From NCBI GenBank assembly GCA_021772915.1, contig JAJFLB010000053.1, forward strand, positions 1 through 64,000: 64,000 bases of DNA. Direction: 5' to 3'. The stretch is from Gammaproteobacteria bacterium. Lineage in GTDB: Bacteria > Pseudomonadota > Gammaproteobacteria > Xanthomonadales > SZUA-36. This document shows positions 7,207 through 16,241 of the stretch, piece by piece. The stretch's first letter is position 1. Every line of letters begins with the position of its first letter. The notes under the pieces are model-generated. The model made no database searches and was not told the DNA's origin. It was given only the letters and a program-made list of their open reading frames with translations. Both the position numbers and the translations under genes were made by a program.

Positions 7207-9541
7207 TCAACGTCAGCGAAAGCGTAAACGATCTTTAAAAATTGACCGTGGCGAGATTTTTACCCGGGTAAGGGATTTTTACAATGATGATTTGATCAAC
7301 ATCACCCATGATCGCGATCGACGCATTCAACGTTATGCGAAGTTTAGAATGTGGACGGAAGGCAAAAATATCCCGTGGGAAGATTCTAGCGACGCCCCTC
7401 TCTCAGATATGATGGAGAAGTCTTTAAGGGCGCAAGACACGCTACACAATGCCGTTATGTCACAACAGCCTGTTATCGGCGCAACAGCCGCACAGAAACC
7501 GAATAAAGACCAGGAAGAATCGGTTGATTCGTTGATCCATCACCAGGTTTTTGTTGACCAACAAGGAGAGTTGATGATCGGCGAGATGGCAGAGAATTTT
7601 ATTAATGACGGGGTGGTCACGGCATTCATCCCCTGGGTGAAAGAAGACAGAAAAGTTGCCGATTTAAAGGTCTTCGATCCTATTCCCGATCAAGCGGAGC
7701 CCAGGCAGTATTTTCTCCAGCTATTAACTACGCATTTCCCTAACGCCGCCTATGAGGCAAAGAAAAATGGCTGGGATTGGACAGTCACACAAACGGTTGA
7801 GGAAAAGCCCAAGAAAATACAGGTGAAGTTTTACACCCGCGATAACGGGGATGTGGAAATGGTCACGGAGGAAACGGTCACGGTGTTTGAAGGGCCAAAA
7901 CCACGGGTCTGTCAGTATGAAGAAATTTTATGCTCATCGAGGGCAACGAATTTACAAATCCCCGGCCCCTCAAATCCTGGTGGTGCGCCTCATGTGATTA
8001 TGATCGACTACCCCACGGTGGATGAGATCAGGAAACTACAAAAGGAAGGTTTTTACGATCTCATGACGTCAAAGGAAGCGGAAGATCTGGAAAGTGTCGC
8101 GCCTAATACCATAGATGCTCAGGAGAAAGTGGCTAAAGATATCATAGCAGGAACCAATGATGAGCCAGTAAAGAAGAAAGCCGAATCCCATACGACACTC
8201 ACGCGGTTACGGTGTTTTGACCGGTACGATATTGATGGGGATGGGTTAGATGAGGATGTGATCTTCTGGGTGATTTTAGAACAAAAAACGGTGGTCAAGG
8301 CGTCTCTTTTGACAGAGATGTACCCGTCGATCCCACCCAAACGACCGTTTGCTGAAGCGCCCATGATCCCCATACCTGGACGACGAACGGGGATCAGTTT
8401 ATTGGAAATTTTAGAGGGAGGGCATGATACCAAGAAAGCGTTACTGGATGCGGGGATCAACGCGAATGATTTAGCCAATAGTCCGTTTTTCTTTTACCGA
8501 GCCTCGGCAGGGACACGCCCTGAGATCATACGGACCTATCCCGGTGAAGGGTACCCGTTGGCCGATCCTTCGCGGGATGTCAACTTCCCAACCCTGGGTA
8601 ACTCGGCTGCACAAGGACTGTCGTTAAACTTTATTACCATGCAGGACCAGATGCAGGAAAAAGTCTCGGTCTTGGGTGATATCCAGTTTGGGCGTGTCCC
8701 CCCTGGGAGATCGTCAGCCTTAAGGACCAATGCGAACCTGTCCTTATTGTCAGCACAAGGCGAGGCGCGACCAGAACGGATTTTACGCCGTTTCTTTATA
8801 TGCTTGACGGATATGTGGCGGTTGATTCATAACCAGAACCGTTATTTTTTACCGAACAATAAAAAGTATCGATTGATTGGTAAATTGCCGGAAGAAAAAG
8901 ATCCGTATCAGTCGATCACAAAGAAAGATCAAATCGACGCCGATTTTGATTTCTCTTTTAAGGCTAATGTTCTAAATACCTCGAAAAATGCCTTGCAAGA
9001 ATCCTTACAAGGACTGGGTGGCGCGTGGTTTAACCCCTTAACGATCCAAATGGGCATAGCACAACCAGACGGGTTTTATCGCTATCTCCGCGATCTAGGC
9101 GACTCCTTCGGGCAGGATGCTGATGATTACTTGGCCGCACCGAATCCTGAAGCGGGCACAACAAGGATCTTCGCGGAAGAAGCTATTTCAATTATTTTAC
9201 AAACTAAGACCCCGCATGGCCGACCGGCTGAGAACGGCGGGGCGGTGGAGCATTTACAGAAGCTTACCGAATTTGTCGAAAGTACTGAATTTGGACACTT
9301 AAACGAGAAGGGCGAGAACCCGCAACAAATTGAATTATTTGGCGAGTGGTTGAACACGGTTAGAAATCTTGCAGGTCAGCAACGCCAACAAGAACAACAG
9401 GCACAAAGCGTTGGGCAGTTAGGAGAACAAGACGCAGGAGGACGACCGACTGAGTCTGTTCAGGGAGATCCGGGCAACCCACAAGTCTCCAGTGGAAACG
9501 AGCAACTAGATGAGACGCAGGAGGCGCTAAATGTTCAGTAG
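7199..9541 (+). CDS. Portal protein, 780 aa
   Basis: Size and position between terminase and scaffold/capsid genes identify the head-tail connector, which forms the dodecameric DNA entry channel and docks the terminase. The N-terminus is very basic (RQRKRKRSLK), and a long mixed alpha/beta body follows. The C-terminal 60 residues are Gln-rich (QQRQQEQQAQ) and probably flexible, comparable to the barrel or tail of large portals. There is no signal peptide. It starts with GTG, overlapping the 67-aa ORF by eight bases. No exact subfamily is claimed. Confidence 0.8.
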   Translation: MADQRQRKRKRSLKIDRGEIFTRVRDFYNDDLINITHDRDRRIQRYAKFRMWTEGKNIPWEDSSDAPLSDMMEKSLRAQDTLHNAVMSQQPVIGATAAQKPNKDQEESVDSLIHHQVFVDQQGELMIGEMAENFINDGVVTAFIPWVKEDRKVADLKVFDPIPDQAEPRQYFLQLLTTHFPNAAYEAKKNGWDWTVTQTVEEKPKKIQVKFYTRDNGDVEMVTEETVTVFEGPKPRVCQYEEILCSSRATNLQIPGPSNPGGAPHVIMIDYPTVDEIRKLQKEGFYDLMTSKEAEDLESVAPNTIDAQEKVAKDIIAGTNDEPVKKKAESHTTLTRLRCFDRYDIDGDGLDEDVIFWVILEQKTVVKASLLTEMYPSIPPKRPFAEAPMIPIPGRRTGISLLEILEGGHDTKKALLDAGINANDLANSPFFFYRASAGTRPEIIRTYPGEGYPLADPSRDVNFPTLGNSAAQGLSLNFITMQDQMQEKVSVLGDIQFGRVPPGRSSALRTNANLSLLSAQGEARPERILRRFFICLTDMWRLIHNQNRYFLPNNKKYRLIGKLPEEKDPYQSITKKDQIDADFDFSFKANVLNTSKNALQESLQGLGGAWFNPLTIQMGIAQPDGFYRYLRDLGDSFGQDADDYLAAPNPEAGTTRIFAEEAISIILQTKTPHGRPAENGGAVEHLQKLTEFVESTEFGHLNEKGENPQQIELFGEWLNTVRNLAGQQRQQEQQAQSVGQLGEQDAGGRPTESVQGDPGNPQVSSGNEQLDETQEALNVQ

Positions 9542-9908
9542 AGAAGATTATTTAGAATCTAATGAACGTCTAGGCAAAGAAACGCTTAACCACCAGCCAC
9601 AGCTTGAAATGCTCCATCAGGCGGCGGTGAAGTCAGATCTTCTGACCAAAGATGACGGATGGGATTTTTACTTGACCTTGATCCAGTCGTGGATCGAAAA
9701 GACTGAGCTTCAAAAAAATCAATTCAAAGAACTAAGTTTGTCGGCGGATATTGTCAATGAAGACGAACAACGTCGTATAAAGAATTATTACCTTCAGTGT
9801 TCTGAACGGCTAGTGGTATTACAAGAAATAATTACTATCCCAAAACAAATTGTAGAACAGCACGAAAAGATAGCATTAAACCTAAAAGAAATTCCCGACG
9901 TAACGTAG
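9531..9908 (+). CDS. Phage hypothetical protein after portal, 125 aa
   Basis: A strong AGGAGG ribosome site within the portal gene's end precedes the ATG, and the two genes overlap by 11 bases. The product is predicted to be almost wholly alpha-helical and charged, with a heptad-like pattern through residues 55-120, so a coiled-coil oligomer is likely. No family is recognised. Its place between portal and scaffold suggests a role in head assembly. Confidence 0.6.
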   Translation: MFSREDYLESNERLGKETLNHQPQLEMLHQAAVKSDLLTKDDGWDFYLTLIQSWIEKTELQKNQFKELSLSADIVNEDEQRRIKNYYLQCSERLVVLQEIITIPKQIVEQHEKIALNLKEIPDVT

Positions 9909-9959
9909 TTCGTCACTACATTTTGGCGTAAGTGATTCGCCCCCACAGGAGTAAACACC

Positions 9960-10688
9960 ATGACAGACGTAGAAACAGGCCGTGATCGTGACGAGAAAGG
10001 CCAGCGAGTCGTCCCCGCTGAAGAAGTGTCACAGATAGTTAATGAGAGAGTCAACGCAATCAATGAAAAACATGCGCGTGAGATGGGTGAAATTCGCGGA
10101 GAACTGAATGCCATGAAAACGGCACCAGCCACCGAGAATAAAACCTATTCCTGGGCGCAGTTAGAAACGGCGGTAACGGACAAGACGATCACTCAGGCTG
10201 AAGCGCAGAGTATTTGGGCCAAGCAGGAGAGAGAGAAGACCGAGGCATTTATACGCGACACTATTCAAGAAACAGTGGGTAGTGTTACTAGGGATTCTTC
10301 GCTTCAATCTCAGATCGACAAATACAAAGCAACCTTCCCCGATATTAATATTGAAGGGACTGAGGCAAGAGGTAAAGTGCAGGCTGAGATCCGAACCCAA
10401 CTGGAGTACACCGGATTGTCTGCACCGACACTTGGCACAGAGTTGACCGCGTTACGTGCGCTATATGGCCCCGTTGAAAGCCTTGGTAATACCCATGCAC
10501 ACGAACGTCAAACCCACCAGGAAACCGGCGGGGGAAGCGAAGGTGTGGACACACCCTCTAGCGACGTGCTGAAAGGCGCGACATCGGCGCAAAAAGCTTA
10601 CTACAAGGACAAAATGGACAAGGGAATTTACACTCCCGAGCAAGTTAAGAAGGAACTTACCAGTAAGCACAACAGGCACCGTGGCTAA
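9960..10688 (+). CDS. Probable capsid scaffolding protein, 242 aa
   Basis: The protein lies between portal and major capsid genes, the standard scaffold position. It is acidic, Gln/Glu/Lys-rich and largely helical, with a coiled-coil stretch near residues 25-55 and 80-105, a Gly/Ser linker around 190, and a basic C-terminal helix ending KHNRHRG. A basic C-terminal helix that contacts coat protein is a known feature of podovirus scaffolds. There is no protease motif. AGGAG precedes the ATG. The call rests on context and composition, not on a recognised family motif. Confidence 0.65.
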   Translation: MTDVETGRDRDEKGQRVVPAEEVSQIVNERVNAINEKHAREMGEIRGELNAMKTAPATENKTYSWAQLETAVTDKTITQAEAQSIWAKQEREKTEAFIRDTIQETVGSVTRDSSLQSQIDKYKATFPDINIEGTEARGKVQAEIRTQLEYTGLSAPTLGTELTALRALYGPVESLGNTHAHERQTHQETGGGSEGVDTPSSDVLKGATSAQKAYYKDKMDKGIYTPEQVKKELTSKHNRHRG

Positions 10689-10989
10689 GTTTAATCGGTA
10701 CATCAATACTAGACCTCAAGACTTATCGCCCGAAGACAGGTTAAGGCCCTCCTTAGCGAGGGGCATGCCGTCAAGGAGATTAGCGGGAGGTTGGGTGGAT
10801 GATCTTGCCGCATTGGGAAAGGCCATTTTATTGTGTTGGAAATGCTCTCGAAAATTTAACTGTCAATCGGTTGGTTACGAAAAAGTTGAGCCGGTCACTC
10901 CCGGTTACAACTACGTGATCAGTAAATGTGATGGGTGTAAGTCGGAACAACAATGCGGCTTATACCAAAAATCGAGGACATTAAAATGA
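10681..10989 (+). CDS. Phage four-cysteine zinc-ribbon-like protein, 102 aa
   Basis: The start is a GTG overlapping the scaffold stop, and the stop overlaps the next ATG as ATGA, so the protein is translationally coupled on both sides. The N-terminal half is basic. The C-terminal half has two CxxC pairs (Cys52-Cys55 and Cys83-Cys86) about 28 residues apart, with extra Cys61 and Cys92, a layout typical of a small zinc ribbon. Such a domain would bind nucleic acid or protein. Function in the head module is unknown. Confidence 0.6.
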   Translation: MAKFNRYINTRPQDLSPEDRLRPSLARGMPSRRLAGGWVDDLAALGKAILLCWKCSRKFNCQSVGYEKVEPVTPGYNYVISKCDGCKSEQQCGLYQKSRTLK

Positions 10990-11711
10990 AAGTTGTAGGA
11001 CATTTATACGGAGGTGCGGCAAGGTTTGAAAAATACCAAGTCAACGCCACCGTCTCAGACATAGGAATACCGATGCTTGCCGGCGCAACGACCGAGGCAG
11101 GTTTAGATCTTCCTGGAACACAGAACGCGCTGGATATGGTGGGAGTGAATTACGACACGGCTACCTACGTCACGGCCCAACAAACCGACGGCACCAGTGC
11201 TGAGAGGACAGTGACGGTAGACAGCAGACCAGACTCCGTCATTCAGTGTCGCTTGTCCGGCGGGGCAACCGCCGGCACAGCGTTAACCCAACACCCGGTT
11301 ATCACTGCAAGCTCTGACGGATTGAGCGTGATCGTCACATCGTCCTTTGCCTCACCTGAATTGGCCTTTGGCGTGGTATGGGGGTATGACGGCGCCAATG
11401 CAGGACAGGCCAGGAAGATCACCGCGACCAGTGGTGGGGATGCGACGGTGACCGTTGCGTTTGATAACGCCATCGCTGTCGGCGATAACTTTTTAAGGGC
11501 CAATGTGTGGCCTGCCGCCTTAGATACGTTTAGTGTTGAGTTGACCTCAGATTTTACGGAGATTGATTCAACGGTAGCCGTCGCAACGACTGGGGCTGAG
11601 TTTCAAGTCATCAGTTTAGATCTCCGCGATAACGGCGATACAAATGGCACCCTTACTTCAACTGTCAACATGTTGTCCGGCGATCATATTCTCGGCGGGA
11701 GGTTAACCTAA
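10986..11711 (+). CDS. Probable capsid decoration or head-stabilising protein, 241 aa
   Basis: The protein directly precedes the major capsid gene and is Gly/Ala/Thr/Val-rich with predicted beta-structure and few charges, as in decoration or cement proteins. No signal or membrane segment is present. The ATG at 10,986 is preferred to one at 10,953 because GAGGA lies at a good distance and because the previous gene's stop overlaps it as ATGA. Its stop overlaps the capsid gene start (TAATG). The decoration role is inferred from position and composition. Confidence 0.6.
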   Translation: MKVVGHLYGGAARFEKYQVNATVSDIGIPMLAGATTEAGLDLPGTQNALDMVGVNYDTATYVTAQQTDGTSAERTVTVDSRPDSVIQCRLSGGATAGTALTQHPVITASSDGLSVIVTSSFASPELAFGVVWGYDGANAGQARKITATSGGDATVTVAFDNAIAVGDNFLRANVWPAALDTFSVELTSDFTEIDSTVAVATTGAEFQVISLDLRDNGDTNGTLTSTVNMLSGDHILGGRLT

Positions 11712-12631
11712 TGCCTAATGTACCACACACAAGCGGTGCCTTCGGCGACCTTCTGGATATTCGTTTTCAGGAGATTTTCGAGGACAACTTACCGCAATTA
11801 AACGACATGCTCCCTGAACTGTATTCCTTTGTTCCTACTAACGGTCGAGATACGATGACCTGGAGTGAGACAGGGGCGTATGGTGATTGGGGGTTCTTTG
11901 ATGGCTCTGTTGATTATGACGCCGTTTCCCAAGGGTATGATTCCACATTAACCCCGAAAGAACTGGCCTCAGGGATGCAGGTTGAGCGCAAACTGTTTGA
12001 TGACGATCAGTATCATATTATGGATCAACGTCCAGCAGGACTCGCTACCGCTTACACCCGCACACGTCAGAAACACGGCGCACGTATTTTAAATAATATG
12101 TTTTCCGTGGACACGTTGTTCTACAACAACTCCGAAGGGGTGGCGTTGTGTTCAGACTCCCACACCACCACTTCAGGGGCGTCAACCGCCAATGGGTTTG
12201 ATAATGTGATAACCAGTGCGTTTACCGCGACGTCGTTATCAACGGCACGAAACCAGATGTGGGACTTTCGTAACGACCGTGCAGATATCATCGATATTAA
12301 CCCGGATGAGATTTGGTTCCCGGATGAGATCTTCGACAAGGTATTTGAGGTCGTCGAGTCGATGGGTAAGGTCGATACGGCGGAGAACAACCGCAACGTC
12401 CATCACGGTGCCTACACCATGAAGCAGTGGCGACGAATGACAGACGCCAACAACTGGGCGCTAGTCGATAGCACCATGCGTAAGCGTATGTTGTTCTGGA
12501 CGGACAGGATTCCGGTTGAGTTTGCCTTCGCTGAAGATCTGGACACCATCATTGCCAAATGGCGTGGTTACGCACGTTACGGTATGTGTCCGGTTAACTG
12601 GCGTTGGATCAACGGCGCTAACGTTTCTTAA
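11711..12631 (+). CDS. Major capsid protein, 306 aa
   Basis: The shell subunit is recognised from length, position after portal and scaffold, GGGAGG ribosome site, and a hairpin terminator immediately downstream, which is frequent after highly expressed coat genes. The sequence has an HK97-type flow: helical N-arm, an E-loop-like segment with QGYDSTLTPKEL, then a long spine-helix region and a compact C-terminal domain ending CPVNWRWINGANVS. No prohead protease gene is seen nearby, so N-terminal cleavage is not implied. Confidence 0.8.
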   Translation: MPNVPHTSGAFGDLLDIRFQEIFEDNLPQLNDMLPELYSFVPTNGRDTMTWSETGAYGDWGFFDGSVDYDAVSQGYDSTLTPKELASGMQVERKLFDDDQYHIMDQRPAGLATAYTRTRQKHGARILNNMFSVDTLFYNNSEGVALCSDSHTTTSGASTANGFDNVITSAFTATSLSTARNQMWDFRNDRADIIDINPDEIWFPDEIFDKVFEVVESMGKVDTAENNRNVHHGAYTMKQWRRMTDANNWALVDSTMRKRMLFWTDRIPVEFAFAEDLDTIIAKWRGYARYGMCPVNWRWINGANVS

Positions 12632-12638
12632 TTCTATT

Positions 12639-12658
12639 GCCCCCGAAAGGGGGCTTTT
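12639..12658 (+). terminator. Rho-independent terminator after the major capsid gene
   Basis: GCCCCC-GAAA-GGGGGC is a perfect 6-bp GC stem with a stable GNRA tetraloop, followed by four T. It starts seven bases after the capsid stop codon. A partial terminator here would make capsid transcripts more abundant than those for downstream appendage genes. Confidence 0.85.
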
Positions 12659-12671
12659 CGAGGTAACTATC

Positions 12672-12785
12672 ATGGCAAAGAAAGAGACGGCGGCTGTCGT
12701 CAAAGTGCTGAGCGAGAAAGAACAACGTCTCAGTGACAGAAAAGGCCGGAAGGCGGCTAAACGCAAAAAAAGGGGAGAAAGATAA
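12672..12785 (+). CDS. Small basic phage protein, 37 aa
   Basis: A GAGGT ribosome site inside the terminator's trailing sequence precedes the ATG at 12,672, and the stop overlaps the next ATG. The product is strongly Lys/Arg-rich in its second half (RKGRKAAKRKKRGER), suggesting nucleic-acid contact. An in-frame upstream ATG at 12,516 lies within the capsid gene in another frame and lacks support. The family is not recognised. Confidence 0.55.
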   Translation: MAKKETAAVVKVLSEKEQRLSDRKGRKAAKRKKRGER

Positions 12786-12982
12786 TGGCTAACGCAGACT
12801 TTAACGACGATCCCAATCAACGCAAACAGGATTCCCCTGCCAAACGCAAAAACTTCGGTGGCCCTGGTATTGGATTTAACGAGAACACGGCGAACTGGGG
12901 AGGACTCCCTGGCAAACCGTCTAAGCCCAGAAATGCAGGCACACCCAAAATCAAACAACACCCGGCCTCAAAAGGTCTTTAA
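12785..12982 (+). CDS. Small Gly/Pro/Asn-rich phage protein, 65 aa
   Basis: The ATG overlaps the stop of the 37-aa gene. The protein lacks hydrophobic core segments and is rich in Gly, Pro, Asn and Lys, so it is probably disordered. Its place directly after the capsid gene suggests a head-associated or minor virion role. No family is recognised. Confidence 0.5.
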   Translation: MANADFNDDPNQRKQDSPAKRKNFGGPGIGFNENTANWGGLPGKPSKPRNAGTPKIKQHPASKGL

Positions 12983-13028
12983 TTCCGAACGCCGACAGGC
13001 GGGATAACTAATCTATACGGAGAACACT

Positions 13029-13958
13029 ATGACATTAGGTATACACAATTCATTTCCAAACAGTACATTTTCCTGGGGGCTGGGCGATCATATCCTCACG
13101 GGCGATACTCGGTTTGTTCACTCAGGAACAACCGGCGCGACCACCACCTCTGAAGGGACGCCACGCGATCCCATCTCCACATTAGAAGGGGCGACTAATC
13201 TTAGTCAGGCGAATGATAATATCGTTATTTTACCCGGTCATTCAGAAACCATTACAGGTGTCGGGGGGATCACAAATGATGTTGCTGGCTTGACCATTAT
13301 CGGTCTTGGCGTAGGAACGAGACGACCCCGTTTTTTGATGGATGGGGCGGCGACAGTGACCTGGGCGATCAGCGCCGCTGATGTGTCTATCGAAAATGTC
13401 GTCCTCGCCGCAGGTCACGCCGATATCGTTCGTGCGTTCAACATAACCGCGGCAGGATTTCATGCTAAAAATATCGAGTTTGTCGAGAACACGGCGGGAG
13501 AGAATTTCCTGATTCCCTTTGACATGACCAGCGCTGTCGCCAATGCGTGTGACGGTGCGATCATCGAAGGTTGTCGTTCGCTAGGACTGGATGCCGCCGC
13601 GACAGAGTTTATCGCGCTGGTAGAGGACATTAACCGATTGACAGTCATGAATAATCTAATTGTTCAGTCTGGATCAACAGACGGCGCACTGATTAAGCAG
13701 GCGACGGGTAAGGACATGACCTTGTTAGATTGTCGTTGGAACTTTGTACAACACGCTATGACAGCGGGTGATTTATTAATCGATAACGATACGACGGCGA
13801 ATACGGGGATCGTGGCACACAATCGATGTCGTCATGCTGATGTTACGGGCGCTCATTCACTGATTGATTGTGATGGCGTTGGGCTATTCGACAACCTCAG
13901 TGTCTCTACTAACATCCTTTCAGGCGTGCTTGTGCCTGCGGCTGACGTTAATCTGTAA
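13029..13958 (+). CDS. Beta-helix-like phage appendage protein, 309 aa
   Basis: From about residue 60 the sequence shows repeating short hydrophobic strands separated by Gly/Asn/Asp turns (for example ANDNIVILPG, GLTIIGLG, DVSIENVVLAAG, RLTVMNNLIV), the signature of a right-handed parallel beta-helix as in pectin-lyase-like folds and tailspikes. No clear catalytic carboxylate set can be assigned. There is no signal peptide. GGAG precedes the ATG. The stop overlaps the oxygenase-like gene as TAATG. A spike or surface-decoration role is likely. Confidence 0.65.
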   Translation: MTLGIHNSFPNSTFSWGLGDHILTGDTRFVHSGTTGATTTSEGTPRDPISTLEGATNLSQANDNIVILPGHSETITGVGGITNDVAGLTIIGLGVGTRRPRFLMDGAATVTWAISAADVSIENVVLAAGHADIVRAFNITAAGFHAKNIEFVENTAGENFLIPFDMTSAVANACDGAIIEGCRSLGLDAAATEFIALVEDINRLTVMNNLIVQSGSTDGALIKQATGKDMTLLDCRWNFVQHAMTAGDLLIDNDTTANTGIVAHNRCRHADVTGAHSLIDCDGVGLFDNLSVSTNILSGVLVPAADVNL

Positions 13959-14416
13959 TGTTGGCAGGTCGTTGTTACCAACGACACCAAGCAGTCGATA
14001 TTACGCCAGCTTTGGCGTGTTTGTCAGAGCTGGAATATATCTACTCACAACAAAACCATAATCTGACAACCGTTCCGAACGTCAACGTACCTAAACCTAT
14101 CCAGGAATTAGTGGACGGTCTCGGGCTTGGTGGTGAGACGGTGCGGTTATTTGTCAGGAAGTTAAGGGCCAGGGAGAGCATCCATAAGCATGTTGATGAA
14201 CATGATTGGATGAAGGGATTTAATATCAGAAGATTCCACATACCGTTGATCTCTCACCCAGATATAAAGATGTACTGGACGGATATTGATGAGTTGTATC
14301 TGGAACCCGGTTATTTATGGGAAGTAAAGTATGACATTGAACACTACGTTGTTAATTACACCCCGCAACAAAGAATACATATTCAGATAGATCAGAGCAA
14401 CGCAACGATAAACTAA
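13958..14416 (+). CDS. 2-oxoglutarate/Fe(II) oxygenase-like protein of the aspartyl/asparaginyl hydroxylase type, 152 aa
   Basis: The second half reads as a compact double-stranded beta-helix core. It has a His-rich strand (IHKHVDEHD, with His76, His78 and Asp80), an RRFHIPLIS strand (residues 91-99), a PGYLWEV strand (118-123), IEHYVVN with His129, and QRIHIQID with Arg139. In the aspartyl/asparaginyl beta-hydroxylase family the first and distal His bind iron and the late Arg binds 2-oxoglutarate; the R-x-H-I-P/L strand is also typical. The predicted reaction is hydroxylation of a side chain, coupled to 2-oxoglutarate decarboxylation. It is translationally coupled to the beta-helix gene, so a virion protein may be the substrate. 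The N-terminal 60 residues are not recognised. Confidence 0.65.
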   Translation: MLAGRCYQRHQAVDITPALACLSELEYIYSQQNHNLTTVPNVNVPKPIQELVDGLGLGGETVRLFVRKLRARESIHKHVDEHDWMKGFNIRRFHIPLISHPDIKMYWTDIDELYLEPGYLWEVKYDIEHYVVNYTPQQRIHIQIDQSNATIN

Positions 14417-14425
14417 GAGGTCATT

Positions 14426-15208
14426 ATGCTAAACAACGAATTTAGAGAAACCACCAAGCCCTTATTGAGGCCAGATCAAGTTAAAGATAACGAGAATGAA
14501 GTAAAACGCTTATCGGGGATGATCGATCCAAACAACCATGCTAGTAAAGTGATTCAAGACAAGGCGATGGTTCGGACGATGTTGCACAATGTAAAACGGG
14601 ATTTGGAGACGCAACGCCCAACGGCATACTCGCATGAGGAATTGGACAGTGCCGTTGCCAGAGAAGCCTACCTAAGAGAAGAATTTATTGCCGGGATGCC
14701 AACGGCGGCAGAAATGCGTAAAGCCCCACCCGGAACGTTAAGTAAAAATATCGCATGGGAGAAACGCAATAAGTCAGTCATTATGGAATGGAAGAATATT
14801 CGGAAACGCCTTCATGCTAGTGGCGATCTAAAAGGGATCGACCGAATGGATTCATACGGTGTTTCAAACGTTGAAATGTATCGACCTACAGGCGGCTCTC
14901 AGGAAGGAAATATGAATAATGCAGTTATTCCTGGGAAACAATATTACATGGACGACATTCCTTCAAGCGTGGTGTTTACCGATGATGATATTGAAAAACT
15001 AAAAACCCTTGACCCAGAACTTGCAAAAGGACTCGCGGTTATGTCAGCAGAGGGGAGGGCGGCGATTAAAGAGATCATACATTCTTACACGCTCACGACT
15101 GGCGAAGGCAATGTCTCGGACGTGATTCATTGTGCGAAGCCAGGGTGCAAGAACACTGTTCCAAACGAAGGTGATCTCTGTAAACGATGGCACCAACCTA
15201 AGGAGTAA
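14426..15208 (+). CDS. Phage protein with C-terminal zinc motif, 260 aa
   Basis: The protein is charged and mainly helical through residues 1-230. It ends in a C-x4-C-x10-C-x3-H motif (Cys236, Cys241, Cys252, His256), close in spacing to the motif at the N-terminus of the small terminase. GAGGT precedes the ATG. No family is recognised. It sits between the oxygenase-like and lectin-like appendage genes, so a virion or assembly role is possible. Confidence 0.55.
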   Translation: MLNNEFRETTKPLLRPDQVKDNENEVKRLSGMIDPNNHASKVIQDKAMVRTMLHNVKRDLETQRPTAYSHEELDSAVAREAYLREEFIAGMPTAAEMRKAPPGTLSKNIAWEKRNKSVIMEWKNIRKRLHASGDLKGIDRMDSYGVSNVEMYRPTGGSQEGNMNNAVIPGKQYYMDDIPSSVVFTDDDIEKLKTLDPELAKGLAVMSAEGRAAIKEIIHSYTLTTGEGNVSDVIHCAKPGCKNTVPNEGDLCKRWHQPKE

Positions 15209-15212
15209 TAAC

Positions 15213-16241
15213 ATGGCCTCCCCTTACATCTTCGAGAGTAATTTTGAAAATGGCACGACCCCTTTCGGATGGACTTCCGAGACCGACACTGTGTCACAGT
15301 TAGACGTTCCTCACTTCTCTGAACTTGCTCGTTCGCCCCACAATCAGTCGGCACCTTATACTGGCGCGTATGCGCTACGAGCGCTTCTCGCAGGAGGAAC
15401 AGCCGATGCGTTTTTAACTGAAAATTCTATTGATATCGCTGCCGCAGGGACGGCGCACGTCGCATTTAATGTCTGGTTTTCAGATGATTTCGATGCCACG
15501 GCAGATGACACCGTTCACTTGTTCGAGCTTCAGGGTGCCGCTAATGCGATCCAGGGTGTCGTAGGTTTTCGATATGTCGCCGCGACGGATATCATTAATA
15601 TTGGTATAGGCGAGCTTGCCCCAACCTCTTTTAGTGCGCTTGAGATTAAGAAAGGCAAATGGTACACACTGGAATTAGCAGTAACCTTAGATGACGGAGG
15701 CAGTAATGACGGGACGCTTGATATTTATATTACCGAAGACAGGTCGCCCTATCAAACCACGGTTTCAGCTTCACAGGTGGCGAGTCTTGATCAAATCGCT
15801 GTGACGCATGGGGTGTTAGGAATACAAAATCATCTTGCCACAACCACCGGCACGATCTTATTTGATCGCTTTGTAGTGGATGATGCCAGGATATACCCGC
15901 AAACCGACAGGTTTAAAGAAACGGTCACGCTTACCCAATCCAGTCATGTCTTTGTCGGCCCTGGAACGGTGTGTAATGCCACCTTATTAAGTGGTGCAGG
16001 GACGGACAATATATTGCAAATCTACGACACCAACACGGCAGATACTACCGATGCGTCGAATGTTGCGTTAGAGCTTAAAAATACCGCCAATAATGAGACG
16101 GTCGATCCTGCTGGGGTTCCCGTAGATATTATACGAGGGTGTTATGTGAGTCTTACCGGCACCAACCCACGGGCAAAGATTGAATTTAAAACAGCTATGA
16201 ATAGCGTTGCTAATATAAGACGTTACGGAGTGAGACGATAA
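15213..16241 (+). CDS. Fibre-type protein with lectin-like jelly-roll, 342 aa
   Basis: Residues about 1-230 have the pattern of a concanavalin-like or LamG-type jelly-roll: F-E-N-G-T near the start, a WFSDDF strand, KKGKWYTLELAVTLDDGG, and GTILFDRFVVDDARI, typical of carbohydrate-recognition sandwiches. A second beta-rich part follows. The ATG at 15,213 is chosen because AAGGAG lies just upstream; extending to 15,132 would run far into the previous gene. The stop overlaps the next ATG. Host-surface binding is inferred. Confidence 0.65.
   Translation: MASPYIFESNFENGTTPFGWTSETDTVSQLDVPHFSELARSPHNQSAPYTGAYALRALLAGGTADAFLTENSIDIAAAGTAHVAFNVWFSDDFDATADDTVHLFELQGAANAIQGVVGFRYVAATDIINIGIGELAPTSFSALEIKKGKWYTLELAVTLDDGGSNDGTLDIYITEDRSPYQTTVSASQVASLDQIAVTHGVLGIQNHLATTTGTILFDRFVVDDARIYPQTDRFKETVTLTQSSHVFVGPGTVCNATLLSGAGTDNILQIYDTNTADTTDASNVALELKNTANNETVDPAGVPVDIIRGCYVSLTGTNPRAKIEFKTAMNSVANIRRYGVRR

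Noticed and set aside
15132-15212. Upstream extension of the lectin-like fibre gene
   Set aside because: It would overlap the preceding gene by 77 bases, whereas a strong AAGGAG directs the ATG at 15,213.
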